From Aegilops tauschii subsp. strangulata (taxonomy: Eukaryota > Streptophyta > Magnoliopsida > Poales > Poaceae): a stretch of DNA of 64,000 nt. Both the position numbers and the translations under genes were made by a program. Below, piece by piece: positions 44,493-54,967 of this stretch (position 1 is its first letter; the number at the start of each line of letters is the position of its first letter). The stretch covers positions 642,900,736 to 642,964,735 of the forward strand of contig NC_053036.3 of the NCBI RefSeq assembly GCF_002575655.3, given 5' to 3'. Below the pieces are notes generated by a model. That model was not told the DNA's origin and made no database searches. It worked only from the letters and a program-made list of their open reading frames with translations.

Positions 44493-47311
44493 AGAACGTA
44501 GCAACTCAGCATAGATTTGTCGAGGTCGCGCAGATTGAACAGCTGGAACAATTCACTCATATGAACTTCTACAGAGTACCGTTTGGTGTGATGCTCCTCT
44601 GTAACATCCGCATAAACATATTATTTGTCGGCCCATGTTATGAATTGCTTGTACCAACGTAGCAGATTTCGCATTTGTGGTGGTAGACTCTTTTCCCGCA
44701 CAGGCTCGACGAGAGGCCCATTCCGCACATATTGTAATGCTATCTCACATACTGGCGCATCCTCAAGGCCTAAGAAGGCACGAAGAGTCAAACCCATCTC
44801 GGACGCTTGTTTCATGGCACTCGCTACAGTCAATCCAAGTGCTGCCGCAGCTGCTATGATCTTGGGGTCCTCTTCCGGACCGGCTTTCACTATGAGCGGG
44901 GGGATCGATTGTTTATTCTGCATCCCGAGCTGGTCAACTTGTTTCCCGCTTTTTTTACTTTCTTCTTTCTCCTCCTTCAATATTTTTGCTTGCCTACGAA
45001 GTTCATGTCCATAGTCGTCAGGCATATTCAGCTCGGCTTGGGACGGTGTCGTCAAAAAATCCTTAGCCCACTTCTTTTGCTTCTCAGTGAATACTTGCTT
45101 GGGCTCAGGCTCTTTTATCGCCTTCATATCCGCCTTCCATTTCTCATAATGAGTAGACGCGGCCAATTTGGTTTCAGCTTCACTAAGTTCCCAAGGCCTT
45201 GGGAGGAGAGGCTTCAGTGATGGCTCCGGTACCCTTGTGGTCTTAGGTACATAAGGGTCCGGGTTAATAGTCCAGGAGCGGGTTTCCTTGCTGTCCGCCT
45301 GCTTCTGCTTCTTCGCCGGAGGTGGATTGGGGGGCGTCGTACCCGCCGGAGGAGGATTGGGGGGCGTCGTACCCGCCGGAGGTTGTGGATCGGGGGACGG
45401 CGTCGAATGGCATGAAGGAGGTGTAGGTGAACCACCACGATCACCACCACCGCCACCACCACCACCACCACCACCATCGGAGGGGGGTGGACTTGTTAGC
45501 CTTGGCGCCTCGCCTGGAAACAATATGTACTTCTTTTTCCATAGAATGATCTGGCGCTTGACATCTCCAAGTCTTCTCTCCCCTTCGGGTGTAGCTTTGT
45601 CAATCTCCAGGTCCTCAAACCCTTGGACTATGTCTTCCACCGTGACACGAGCATAGCCATATGCAATGGGGTTGTTGTGGTGGAGTGCTCCAGGTGTACA
45701 GGGTAAAGCACTGCCGCTAGCTACCTTCGTGGAAACGTTCCCCACGGGATAATGCAGATCACATTCTTTCATCTCCTTTACATCATCCACGGGGTAGTGA
45801 GGCTCCGGTGCACGAATCTCGATCATCGGTGCACTAGCACCAGGCGGGGCATCCGTGGAAGCCACGCTGCTTCTCCGCTGCTGGCTTCCGCGATCCGCTT
45901 CATGATCTTCATGCGGCCCTGCAGCCGATTTTTCTTTTACTAGTTCATGCACGGTCTGCTTCAACTCATGGAGTTCCGATGCAAACTTCGCCATAAGATC
46001 TGCATCCCAGTCCGTCTTTCTCTTACGGCTTCTGTAACAGTACGGGTCATTGTCCTGGGAAAACCCTACTTTCCACGGAACTTTGCCTTTGCCTCGTACA
46101 CGTCCTCCGTGTTCATCATTCCCGAGGGCTGTTGTCAGTGCGTCTTTCTCTCTGTTGAACTTGATCAAGCCCTCTTGAGCTTGGGTCATTGCGTCAATAA
46201 GGGCTTGGGTGGGAGCAAACTTTTTCTTCCGGTGAACACACACCCCTGTCTCCGGGTCTAGCGATCCCCCATGCCCGTACCACCAGCTTTTGGCCCTTGG
46301 GTCCCATCCCTCTGTACCTAGAGGGATTCCTCGCACCCTCAGGTCCTCCTCCATCTTCTGCCACTTAGGCTCCGAAAGGCGGTATCCTCCTGGCCCCATA
46401 ATATGATGGAACTTTTTCTTACTCGCACTATCCTTATTTTTTTCGATATTTCCTTGAAATGCTCCGATTTCTTTTGCCTCACAAATTCTGGCCAATCATC
46501 TTTCAGTTTCTCATGTTGTCCATTGAAATCCGGAGTCTTGCCCTTGTTGACATAGTCACGGGTTAAATTTTTCTTGAAGTTCCGGAATGCTTCGCCCATC
46601 TTCTGAAGAGCGAACTCTTTAACTAGCCTCCTCCTCTCACGTCCACCCGGAACCTCGTTACCGAATTCATCGACTTTGTTGTATTCCGGAGGTAAAATGA
46701 AATGTTCCATAAGCTTTCTCCAGCAATCCTTTTTCGTTCTCTTGTCGACAAAACTGAAACCAAGACGTGCCTTCTTTGGCTCCTTCCATTCCTGGACGGT
46801 GATCGGGACGTTGTCTCTAACAACGACTCCGCATTGGTTGATAAACTTTGAGGTGTGCTGTAGGGGCTTGCCGGTTTCACTGACAAACTCAATGGCATAT
46901 GTTTCTCCTGTTTTCATTGCCTTGGATTTGCCACGCTTTGTCGTACTCGATCCGGCCGAGGGCTAAAAAAAGAAAGAGAGTCGCGCGCGTTAATACATAT
47001 GTATTCACATTTCAGTAAGTTTGTATCACGAGAGGCTCAATGTATATATATACCTCGCCGGAGGTGGTTGCTACTTGCAATTCGAGATCGTCGTTTGTTG
47101 ACGGTTGACCTCCGTCGACAATGTCCGTTCCTTCACCTTCTTGATCATCGACAATGTCTGTTCCACCGTCAAGGTTCAGAAAAGAAGAGACTACATCCTC
47201 TTCTTGCTCATATTCTGAGCCCGGCACATAAGGAATCTCGTTGTTTATGATGCCCATTAAATAACGTTCAGCCTCCGGATCCCTAAGCGGCTCGGCTCTA
47301 TCGTCCGCCAT
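44493..47311 (-). pseudogene. CACTA second gene, 5' exons: TNPA/Transposase_24-like protein, two lesions
   Basis: Exon 1 is 47311-47054 (86 codons from MADDRAEPLRDPEAER, acidic). Exon 2 is 46962-44493, starting PSAGSSTTKRGKSK. Exon 2 holds a plant-transposase-like block (WRKLMEHFILPPEYNK, FRNFKKNLTRDYV, GPGGYRLSEPKW, WYGHGG). A DUF8039-like region (AYGYARVTVEDIVQGFEDLE), a Pro-rich TTPPNPPPAG repeat and a C-terminal helix follow. Two lesions are visible: an A run of seven at 46437-46443 where eight would keep the frame, and a TAA at ~44621 where CAA would continue into VYADVTEEHH and the donor at 44492. The protein probably binds the subterminal repeats, as TNPA does. Confidence 0.8.
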
Positions 47312-47414
47312 ATGTCACTCCTGCATGTAGTAAAAATTAATTAAGTATAAATGAATTAAAAAATAACATTAAGGGCACATAGAGGAGGAGGAATTAAAAA
47401 ATAAGATTATTGAG

Positions 47415-47660
47415 CACTGCCAAGTATTTTGTTTTTCCTTTTCTTATTTTGTTTTTCCTTTTCTTCTTCCTTTTCTTCTTCCTTTTCTTTTTCCTTTTCT
47501 TCTTCCTTTTCTTATTTTGTTTTTCCTTTTCTTCTTCCTTTTCTTTTTCCTTTTCTTCTTCCTTTTCTTTTTCCTTTTCTTCTTCCTTTTCTTCTTCCTT
47601 TTCTTTTTCCTTTTCTTATTTTGTTTTTCTTGGTTTTCATTGGTTTTCTTTGTTTCTTTC
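47415..47660. repeat. Polypyrimidine tandem repeat TTTTCTTCTTCC
   Basis: About 20 imperfect copies of a 6-12-base unit, just upstream (in sense direction) of exon 1 of the CACTA second gene. The Phe/Ser or Lys/Arg ORFs through it are artefacts. Confidence 0.93.
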
Positions 47661-48032
47661 TCGATTTTCTTGATTTCATTCCTTTGCATTGGTTTCTTTT
47701 GTTTAGTTTTCTTTGTTTTTCTTTTTGGTTTTCATTGGGTTTCTTTATTATTCCTTATCTTTTGTCGATTTTATCGGTTTCTTTTTGCTTCAACACGTGT
47801 TAACTTTTTCAACCTTTTTCTTATACATCAAAAAGATTTTTATATAGACATTTAACATTTTTTAAACACATGATTAAGTTTTTTTGAAAACTTATTTTTT
47901 TGGATGTATGGGTTTTTTCATACACACTGTACACTAATACATGTTTAACATTTTCCTAATACATGTTTAACATCTTCCAAACACATTTTAATATTTTTTG
48001 GAACACATGGTCAACATTTTTCCTTCATTTGT

Positions 48033-48490
48033 GGCGGCGGCGGCGAGAGGCGGAGGACGGCAGGCGGAGGACGGCAGGCAGGCGGCGGCGGGCGGCGGGC
48101 AGGGCAGGGCAGCGGGCGGCGGGCAGGGGCAGAGGCGGCGGGCGGCGGGCAGTGCAGGGCAGGGCAGGGGCGGCGGCGGCGCGCAGGGGCAGGGCAGGGG
48201 CGGCGGCGCGCAGGGGTAGGGCAGGGGCGGCGGCGGCGCGCAGGGCAGGGCAGGGGCGGCGGCGGAGCTCACTGGGGGCAGGGGCGGCGGCGCGCAGGGC
48301 AGGGGAAGTGGGGGGCAGCGGAGCTCACTGGGGGCAGGGCGTCGGCGTCGGGGCAGGGCGTCGGCGTCGATCGGCGTCAGGGCAGCAGCCTGGCGGCGTC
48401 GGCGTCGGGGCAGGGCGTCGGCGTCGATCGGCGTCAGGGCAGCAGCCTGGCGGCGTCGGCGTCGGGGCAGGGCGTCAGCGTCGAGAGGAG
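48033..48490. repeat. GC-rich tandem repeats inside the CACTA element
   Basis: GGCGGCGGGCAGGGCAGG-like motifs grade into a 57-bp unit (GGGGCAGGGCGTCGGCGTCG...) present at ~48353 and ~48410 plus a partial third copy. The Arg/Ala/Gly ORFs here follow from composition. Confidence 0.88.
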
Positions 48491-48534
48491 AATGGGAGGT
48501 GGGGGAAAATGCTAAGTGCTGTATATATAGACAA

Positions 48535-48737
48535 AGCCTTTAGTCCCGGTTGGGGACGCCAACCGCGACTAAAGGTACCCTTTAGTCCCGGTTGGGGACC
48601 CCAACCGCGACTAAAGGGTACCTTTAGTCGCGGTTGGTCTCCCCAACCGGGACTAAAGGGTATTTCGCGCCGCTTTCGTTCCCGCGCGGAAAGAGCCTTT
48701 AGTCGCGGTTCGTGTGACGAACCGCGACTAAAGGTCC
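48535..48737. repeat. Internal island of subterminal-type inverted repeats in the CACTA element
   Basis: Four inverted pairs such as CCTTTAGTCCCGGTTGGGG.../CCAACCGCGACTAAAGG, the same motif as at both element ends, but ~5 kb from either end and without a CACTA terminus beside them. They lie between the TNP2 3' region and the promoter side of the second gene. Confidence 0.9.
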
Positions 48738-48754
48738 GTTTTCATAAACTTTCC

Positions 48755-49197
48755 AGAAAATACAAATAATATATCAAAAAATTCAGATTTGAAAATCTTG
48801 AAAATACAAATAATATATCAAAAAATTCAGAAAAATAAAATTAATTCATTTGAAAATCTTAAAAATACAATTATATATCAAAAAAATCAGAAAAATAAAA
48901 CTAATTCATTTTAAAATCTTAAAAATACAAATAATATATCAAAAAATTCAGAAAAATAAAACTAATTCATTTTAAAATCTTAAAAATACAAATAATATAT
49001 TAAAAAAATTCAGAAAAATAAAAATAATTCATTTTAAAATATTAAAAATACAATTATATATCAAAAAATCAGAAAAATAAAACTAATTCATTTTAAAATC
49101 TTAAAAATACAAATAATATATCAAAAAATTCAGAAAAATAAAACTAATTCATTTTAAAATCTTAAAAATAGAAATAATATATCAAAAAATTCAGTTC
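48755..49197. repeat. AT-rich tandem array, ~61-bp unit
   Basis: Six to seven copies of a unit containing AAATAATATATCAAAAAATTC, AGAAAAATAAAACTAATTC and ATTTTAAAATCTTAAAAATA in series. It sits between the subterminal island and the stop codon of the transposase gene. Confidence 0.93.
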
Positions 49198-49337
49198 ATC
49201 GATCCCTTGAAGGTTTGACAAAAGGTTTGATACATCATTCAGTCCATCGACCAAATACAAATCATCCGGATTCGCCATCGTACGTTTTAATTCACATGAT
49301 CCATTCAACAAAGTTTGGTACAATAAATTATTACACA

Positions 49338-52300
49338 TCAATTCTTCCCTTGTGTCCCTGCTTGCTTACGATTGTGCCGTATCCATGGAGCATCCTCATC
49401 ATTTAACTTAATGCTTGGGTCAGTGTTCACTTTGAAGGGCGGAATTTCACCAAACATATTATAATCTTCTGACATGTCTGTCTTGTCCTCCACTCCCACG
49501 ATGTTTCTTTTCCCTGAAAGAACAATGTGGCGCTTTGGATCATCGCATGATGTACTGATCGTTTTCTTATCTTTCCGTTTCCTCGGTTTGCTACTCATGT
49601 CCTTCAAATAAAAAACCTGAGCGACATCTTTGGCAAGGACGAATGGTTCGTCAAGGTAACCAAGATTGTTGAAATCCACCATTGTCATTCCGTATTGCTC
49701 GTCCACCTTTACCCCACCTCCTGTTAGCTTGAACCATTTGCACCGGAACAAAGGGACCTTAAAGGAGGGTCCATAGTCAAGTTCCCATATCTCCTCTATG
49801 TAACCATAATATGTGACCTTTTGCCCATTCTCGGTTGCTGCATCAAAGCGGACACCACTGTTTTGGTTGGTGCTCTTTTTATCTTGGGCGATGGTGTAAA
49901 ATGTATTCCCATTTATCTCGTACCCTTGGAAAATCGTTAAAGTCGAAGATGGTTTCTTGGCCAACATGTACAGCTGATCTCCAACATCATTGTCATTCAT
50001 TAAATGTTTTCGCAACCAACTGCCGAAAGTCTCCATGTGGGCCTTTCTAATCCAGGATTCAGGCTTCCCCGGGTTGTCCGAGCGTAAAATATTCTTGTGT
50101 TGCTCGAAGAACGGAGCCACCAAGCTGGAATTTTGCAGAACTGTGTGGTGTGCTTCAGTCATAGAATGACCGTCCATACATATCGTTGATTTCCTTCCGA
50201 TCGTGCCTTTTCCACTTAGTCTCCCCTCGTGCCGCGATTGAGGAATACCAATCGGCTTAAGGTCAGGAACATAGTCAATACATAACGCAATTACCTCCTC
50301 ATTTCCATAGCCCGTGACGATGCTTCCTTCTGGCCTAGCACGGTTACGAACATATTTCTTTAATACTCCCATGAACCTCTCAAGGGGGAACATATTGTGT
50401 AGAAATACAGGACCGAGAATGGAAATCTCTTCGACTAGGTGGAGCAGGAGGTGCGTCATAATATCGAAGAAGGATGGTGGGAACACCAACTCGAAACTGA
50501 CAAGGCATTGGACCACATCGTTCTGTAACCGTGGTAGATCTTCTGGATTGATTACCTTCTGAGAGATTGCATTGAGGAATGCACATAGCTTCACAATGGC
50601 TACTCGAACATTTTCCGGTAGGAGCCCCCTCAAAGCAATCAGAAGCAATTGCGTCATAATCACGTGGCAGTCGTGAGACTTCAGGTTTTGTAACTTTGTC
50701 TCTGCCATGTTTATTATTCCCTTTATATTCGACGAGAAGCCAGACGGGACCTTCATACTGCTCAGGCATTCAAAAAAAATGACCTTCTCTTCTTTGGTAA
50801 GAGCGTAGCTGGCACAACCTTGAAACCATTCCAGATGCCGGTCATCTGGGTCTTTCAAAAGTTGCTGGTCCTGCCGTGCTTCCTTTGTATCATTTGTCTT
50901 CCCATACACGCCCAAGAAGCTTAGCAGGTTCACGCAAATATTCTTCGTAACATGCATCACGTCGATTGCAGAGCAGACATCTAGGACTTTCCAATATTCT
51001 AGCTCCCAAAATATAGATTTCTTCTTCCACATGGGTGCGTGCCCGTCAACTCCCCGCGGAACTGATTGTCCGCCAGGACCCTTTCCAAAGATGACTTTCA
51101 AATCCTTGACCATATCAAATATCTCAGGACCAGTACGTTCCGCAGGCTTCGGCCGGTGATCTACCTTGCCGTTGAAATGCTTGCCTTTCTTTCTTACGTT
51201 ATGATTTCGGGGAAGAAATCGATGATGACCCAGGTACACGTTCTTCTTACAATTAACCAAACGTACACTTTCAGTCTCATGTAAGCAGTGCGTGCATGCA
51301 TTGTATCCCTTATTTGTCTGTCCCGAAAGGTTACTGAGAGCAGGCCAATCGTTGATGGTTACAAAAAGCAACGCTCGTAGGTCAAATTCCTCTCCTTTGT
51401 GCTCATCCCAGACACGTACACCAGGTCTGGCCCACAACTGTAAAAGTTCATCAACTAATGGCCTTAGGTACACAACGATGTCGTTCCCGGGTTGCTTTGG
51501 ACCTTGGATGAGCACTGGCATCATAATGAACTTCCGCTTCATGCACAACCAAGGAGGAAGGTTGTAGATGCATAGAGTCACGGGCCAGGTGCTATGGCTG
51601 GAGCTCTGCTCGCCAAAAGGATTCATGCCACCAGTACTTAGACCAAATCTTATGTTCCTTGCGTCAGCTGCAAAATCATTGAACACTCTGTCGATCTTTC
51701 TCCATTGTGTTCCATCAGCGGTGTGTCTCAACCCCCCGTCGGACTTACGGTCCTCTTTGTGCCATCGCAACGACTTGGCATGCTTTTTGTTCCTGAACAG
51801 ACGTTTCAACCGTGGTATTATAGGAGCATACCACATCACCTTGGCAGGAACCCTCTTCCTGGGTTTCTCGCCCTCAACATCGTCACCAGGGTCATCGCCT
51901 CTGATCTTATAACGCAATGCAGTGCATACAGGGCATTCATTCAAATTCTCGTATTCACCGCGGTAGAGGATGCAGTCGTTAATGCATGCATGTATCTTCA
52001 GAACCTCTAAACCTAGAGGGCAGACAACCTTCTTTGCTTCGTACGTACTGGCGGGCAACTCGTTATTCTTCGGAAACATATTCTTCAACATTTTCAGCAA
52101 ATTTTCAAATGATGAGTCACCTACACCTTCCTGTGCCTTCCATTTTAGCAAATCCAGTGTGCAGCCCAGCTTTTTCAGACTATTATCGCATCCTGGATAC
52201 AACGACTTTTTGTGATCCTCTAACATGCGATCCAAATTCTCCCTATCCTTGTCAGTTTCGCAGCGTCTCCGTGCATCAGCAATGGTCCGACCAAGATCAT

Positions 52301-52673
52301 CAGCGGGCTCATCATGTGCCTCTTCTTCACCTTCACCTAACCCTTCCCCACCTTGAGCATCATCCTCCATGAAAGTATCACCGAAATGATCATGATAGTT
52401 GTCATCGATATCATCCCCTTCTTCATCTTCTTCCATTCTAACCCCTCTTTCTCCATGCTTGGTCCAACAATTATAGCTTCGCATGAAACCGTGCCGAAGC
52501 AGGTGCATGTGAACGTCTCTTGAGGAGGAGTAACCCTTCTGATTCTTACAGACAGCACATGGACAGATAATAAAACCTTGCTGCTTGTTCGCATTTGCCA
52601 CTACGAGGAAATCTTTCAAACCCGTAGTGAACTCGCCGGAGAGTCGGGGACCGTACATCCATTGCCGATTCAT
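49338..52673 (-). CDS. TNP2-like CACTA transposase, intact
   Basis: 1111 codons in one exon if translation begins at 52673 (MNRQWMYGPRLSGEF). I prefer this start to the ATG at 52712 because a splice-acceptor-like AATAATAATGCAG lies directly before it and family members begin this way. N-terminal Transpos_assoc domain (~3-80; CPCAVCKN, HLLRHGF). Transposase_21 (~220-450; GLEVLKIHACINDC, WPVTLCIYNLPPW). DUF4218 (~610-780; ALRGLLPENVR, HNMFPLERFMG). DUF4216 (~915-990; LFRCKWFKL). It cuts and joins element ends at the terminal inverted repeats. No stop or frameshift, so it is potentially active. Confidence 0.95.
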   Translation of the reverse strand: MNRQWMYGPRLSGEFTTGLKDFLVVANANKQQGFIICPCAVCKNQKGYSSSRDVHMHLLRHGFMRSYNCWTKHGERGVRMEEDEEGDDIDDNYHDHFGDTFMEDDAQGGEGLGEGEEEAHDEPADDLGRTIADARRRCETDKDRENLDRMLEDHKKSLYPGCDNSLKKLGCTLDLLKWKAQEGVGDSSFENLLKMLKNMFPKNNELPASTYEAKKVVCPLGLEVLKIHACINDCILYRGEYENLNECPVCTALRYKIRGDDPGDDVEGEKPRKRVPAKVMWYAPIIPRLKRLFRNKKHAKSLRWHKEDRKSDGGLRHTADGTQWRKIDRVFNDFAADARNIRFGLSTGGMNPFGEQSSSHSTWPVTLCIYNLPPWLCMKRKFIMMPVLIQGPKQPGNDIVVYLRPLVDELLQLWARPGVRVWDEHKGEEFDLRALLFVTINDWPALSNLSGQTNKGYNACTHCLHETESVRLVNCKKNVYLGHHRFLPRNHNVRKKGKHFNGKVDHRPKPAERTGPEIFDMVKDLKVIFGKGPGGQSVPRGVDGHAPMWKKKSIFWELEYWKVLDVCSAIDVMHVTKNICVNLLSFLGVYGKTNDTKEARQDQQLLKDPDDRHLEWFQGCASYALTKEEKVIFFECLSSMKVPSGFSSNIKGIINMAETKLQNLKSHDCHVIMTQLLLIALRGLLPENVRVAIVKLCAFLNAISQKVINPEDLPRLQNDVVQCLVSFELVFPPSFFDIMTHLLLHLVEEISILGPVFLHNMFPLERFMGVLKKYVRNRARPEGSIVTGYGNEEVIALCIDYVPDLKPIGIPQSRHEGRLSGKGTIGRKSTICMDGHSMTEAHHTVLQNSSLVAPFFEQHKNILRSDNPGKPESWIRKAHMETFGSWLRKHLMNDNDVGDQLYMLAKKPSSTLTIFQGYEINGNTFYTIAQDKKSTNQNSGVRFDAATENGQKVTYYGYIEEIWELDYGPSFKVPLFRCKWFKLTGGGVKVDEQYGMTMVDFNNLGYLDEPFVLAKDVAQVFYLKDMSSKPRKRKDKKTISTSCDDPKRHIVLSGKRNIVGVEDKTDMSEDYNMFGEIPPFKVNTDPSIKLNDEDAPWIRHNRKQAGTQGKN

Positions 52674-53009
52674 CTGCATTATTATTATATAAAGTATATA
52701 ATTAACCATCATGCATTTGTTAAACTAACTAGCTAGAAATAATACAAATTAAACAATGAACTACACACATGCATATTTTATCAATGACACATGAAAGGTT
52801 CAAGTTGCTAACCGCGATCGCGGAGGAAAAATAAATGAGAAAGCTCAAGTGTGGCTCGGACACTTCATATCATGTTTTTTTCAGGCTCTCGGGCATTTCA
52901 TCGAACACCTTGTGTGCATAGGAGGAACCAAAAGCAAACCCACCACCCCCTTCTGAATATTGTGAAGTGAGCTGAGTGAACTGAAGTGAGCTGAGTCCTA
53001 TATATAGGG

Positions 53010-53215
53010 ATGGGCCTTTAGTCCCGGTTGGCCTGGCCAACCGCGACTAAAGGCCTTCGGGGACCTTTAGTCCCGGTTGGCCAGGCCAACCAGGACTAAA
53101 GCCCCTCCCGTCCGCCAGCTGTCGACCGAGCGCGCTGGGCCCAGATATTTGGTCGCGGGTCTCCTCCCGAACCGCGACTAAAGACCCCTTTTGTCGCGGT
53201 TCGATTATTTTGGGG
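53010..53215. repeat. CACTA right subterminal repeats
   Basis: Inverted CCTTTAGTCCCGGTTGGCC motifs and degenerate copies, next to the right terminus. Upstream of the transposase gene, so they could also act as its promoter-proximal control sites. Confidence 0.88.
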
Positions 53216-53257
53216 ACTAATGGGGGCGTATGGAAGCCTCTTTTTCTACTAGTGGAG

Positions 53258-53618
53258 GTAATACCCTACTTCCTGCTTGATTGATCTTGATGATATGAGT
53301 ATTACAAGAATTGATCTACCACGAGATCGTAGAGGCTAAACCCTAGAAGCTAGCCTATGGTTATGATTGTTGTATATCTCTATCGACTAGCCTGGCCTCG
53401 GTTTATATAATGCACCAGAGGCCTAGGATAACAAGAGTCCTAGCCGAATACGCCGGTGGGGAGGAGTCCTTGTCTTGATCACCAAGTCTTGTGGAATCTT
53501 CCTTGTATGTGGAAGCTGTCCGAACTGGCCCATGAGTATACGGCCATGGGGGTCCTCGGCCCAATCTAACTGACCGGGAGACGACGTGGTGAGTACCCCC
53601 TAGTCCAGGACATCGTCA
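53258..53618 (-). repeat. Element D, right (5') LTR, part 2
   Basis: Remaining 361 bp, from GTAATACCCTACTTCC to GGACATCGTCA. Confidence 0.92.
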
Positions 53619-54967
53619 ACAGGTATCTCCGAGGGTGTCTGTTGAGTTGGCATGGATCAAGAATAGGATTTGTCACTCCGTATGACGGAGAGGTATCTCA
53701 GGGCCCACTCGGTAATACAACATCACAAGAAGCTTGCAAGCATTGTGAGTAATGAGTTAGCCACGGGATCTTGTATTACGGAAGGAGTAAAGAAGACTTG
53801 CCGGTAACGAGACTGAACTAGGTATGGAGATACCGACGATCGAATCTCGGGCAAGTAACATACGGATAGACAAAGGGAACTGCATACGGGATTATTAGCT
53901 GAATCCTTGGCATCGAGGTTCGACCGATAAGATCTTGGGAGAATATGCAGGAACCAATATGGGCATCCAGGTCCCTCTATTAGTTATTTACCGTTGAGAT
54001 GTCTCGGTCATGTCTGCATAGTTCTCGAACCCGCAGTGTCCACACACTTAACGTTTGGTGACGGTATAAGTATAGTTGAGTCATTATGGTGGTTACTGAA
54101 GGTTGTTCGGAGTCCCGGATGAGATCTCGGACATGACGAGGAACTCTGGAATGGTCCGGAGGTGAAGATTGATATATTGGACGAAGGGTATTGGAGTCCG
54201 GAATTGTTCTGGGGGTACCGGGTGATGACCAGCATGACCGAAAGGGGTTTCGGGGGGGCAAGTGTTGGGGGGCCTCCTGGGCCAAGGGGAGGGGCACAAC
54301 AGCCCATTAAGGGGCTATGCGCCCCCAAGCCCCCTTCCCCCATTGACAGAGGAGGTGGGGCGCCTCCCTAGGGTTTCCCACCCTTTGCCTTGGGGACCAA
54401 GTCTCCTAAGGGGTGGGGGGGCAAAACCCATCTAGGGTTTCCCCTTGTAGGTAGCCGCCCCCAAGATTGGATCTAGGGGCGCCCCTCCCTCCACCCTTCC
54501 CCCTATATATAGAGGAGGGGAGAGAGGGCAACCGCACCCATACAGATCTATTCGTTCCACGACGCTGCCCTTCCTCTCCCTCATAGCCATCTTCTTCTCT
54601 GTAGTGCTTGGCGAAGCTCTGCTGAGATTTCTCCACCACCACAGCCACCACGCCATCGTGATGCCAGAGGACTCGAGCTACTACTTCACAATCATTCGCT
54701 GGATCAAGGAGGTGGAGGCGTCATCAAGCCGTATGTGTGTTGAACACAGAGGTGCCGTCCGATCGGCGCTAGATCGGGAGTTCACGGGATGGATCGTGAT
54801 TGGATCGAGAAGACGTTCAACTACACCAACCGCGTTTCTTAACGCTTCCGCTTAGCAATCTACAAGCGTATGTAGATCCAATCTCTCCTCTCGTAGATGG
54901 TCATCTCCTAGATTGGATCTTGGTGAGCGTAGGAAAATTTTTGTTTCCCATGCAACGTTCCCCAACA
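53619..54967 (+). repeat. Angela-like 5' LTR, part 2
   Basis: Resumes with the TSD copy ACAGG and ends TTCCCCAACA. Contains a GC-rich patch and a TATA-like CCCCCTATATATAGAGG (~54500-54516), the likely promoter. Confidence 0.9.

Larger units (their letters stand above)
43019..53254 (-). mobile_element. CACTA (En/Spm-type) DNA transposon, 10,236 bp, two genes
   Basis: Left end CACTGGTAGAAAA, right end inverted CACTAGTAGAAAA, 3-bp TSD GAG (43016-43018 and 53255-53257). The pre-insertion site is confirmed by the intact sister LTR at ~37183-37196 (GATGGAGGTAAT). Both ends carry subterminal arrays of inverted CCTTTAGTCCCGGTT motifs. On the minus strand it encodes a TNP2-like transposase (intact) and a TNPA/Ulp1-like gene (two lesions). 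It is the youngest layer of the nest. It may still be mobile if the transposase alone suffices or if the second protein is provided in trans. Confidence 0.95.
37073..53618 (-). mobile_element. Gypsy-like LTR retrotransposon D, non-autonomous, inserted in the Angela-like LTR
   Basis: The left LTR is 37073-37551 (479 bp). The right LTR is 42901-43018 plus 53258-53618, also 479 bp once the CACTA insertion is removed. The TSD ACAGG is perfect (37068-37072 and 53619-53623). The minus strand is probably sense: an AAGGGGGCTAC polypurine tract (37552-37562) sits beside the left LTR, and a TTGGTGCTTTCATTGAGAG leader lies beside the right. The 5.35-kb interior has one gag-position ORF and diverged tandem repeats but no protease, RT or integrase. 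The family name is left open. Confidence 0.9.

Noticed and set aside
47410..47855. Phe-rich plus-strand ORFs and the Lys/Arg-rich minus-strand ORF
   Set aside because: Translation of the polypyrimidine repeat; all frames stay open because of composition.
47963..48769. 268-codon Arg/Ala/Gly-rich ORF
   Set aside because: It lies in GC-rich tandem repeats and runs into the subterminal repeats of the CACTA element; no domain.
48755..49197. Regularly spaced repeat array, CRISPR-like at first sight
   Set aside because: The whole unit repeats without unique spacers, and the context is a plant DNA transposon.
49835..52372. Plus-strand ORFs opposite the transposase gene
   Set aside because: Shadows of the conserved 1111-codon minus-strand ORF.
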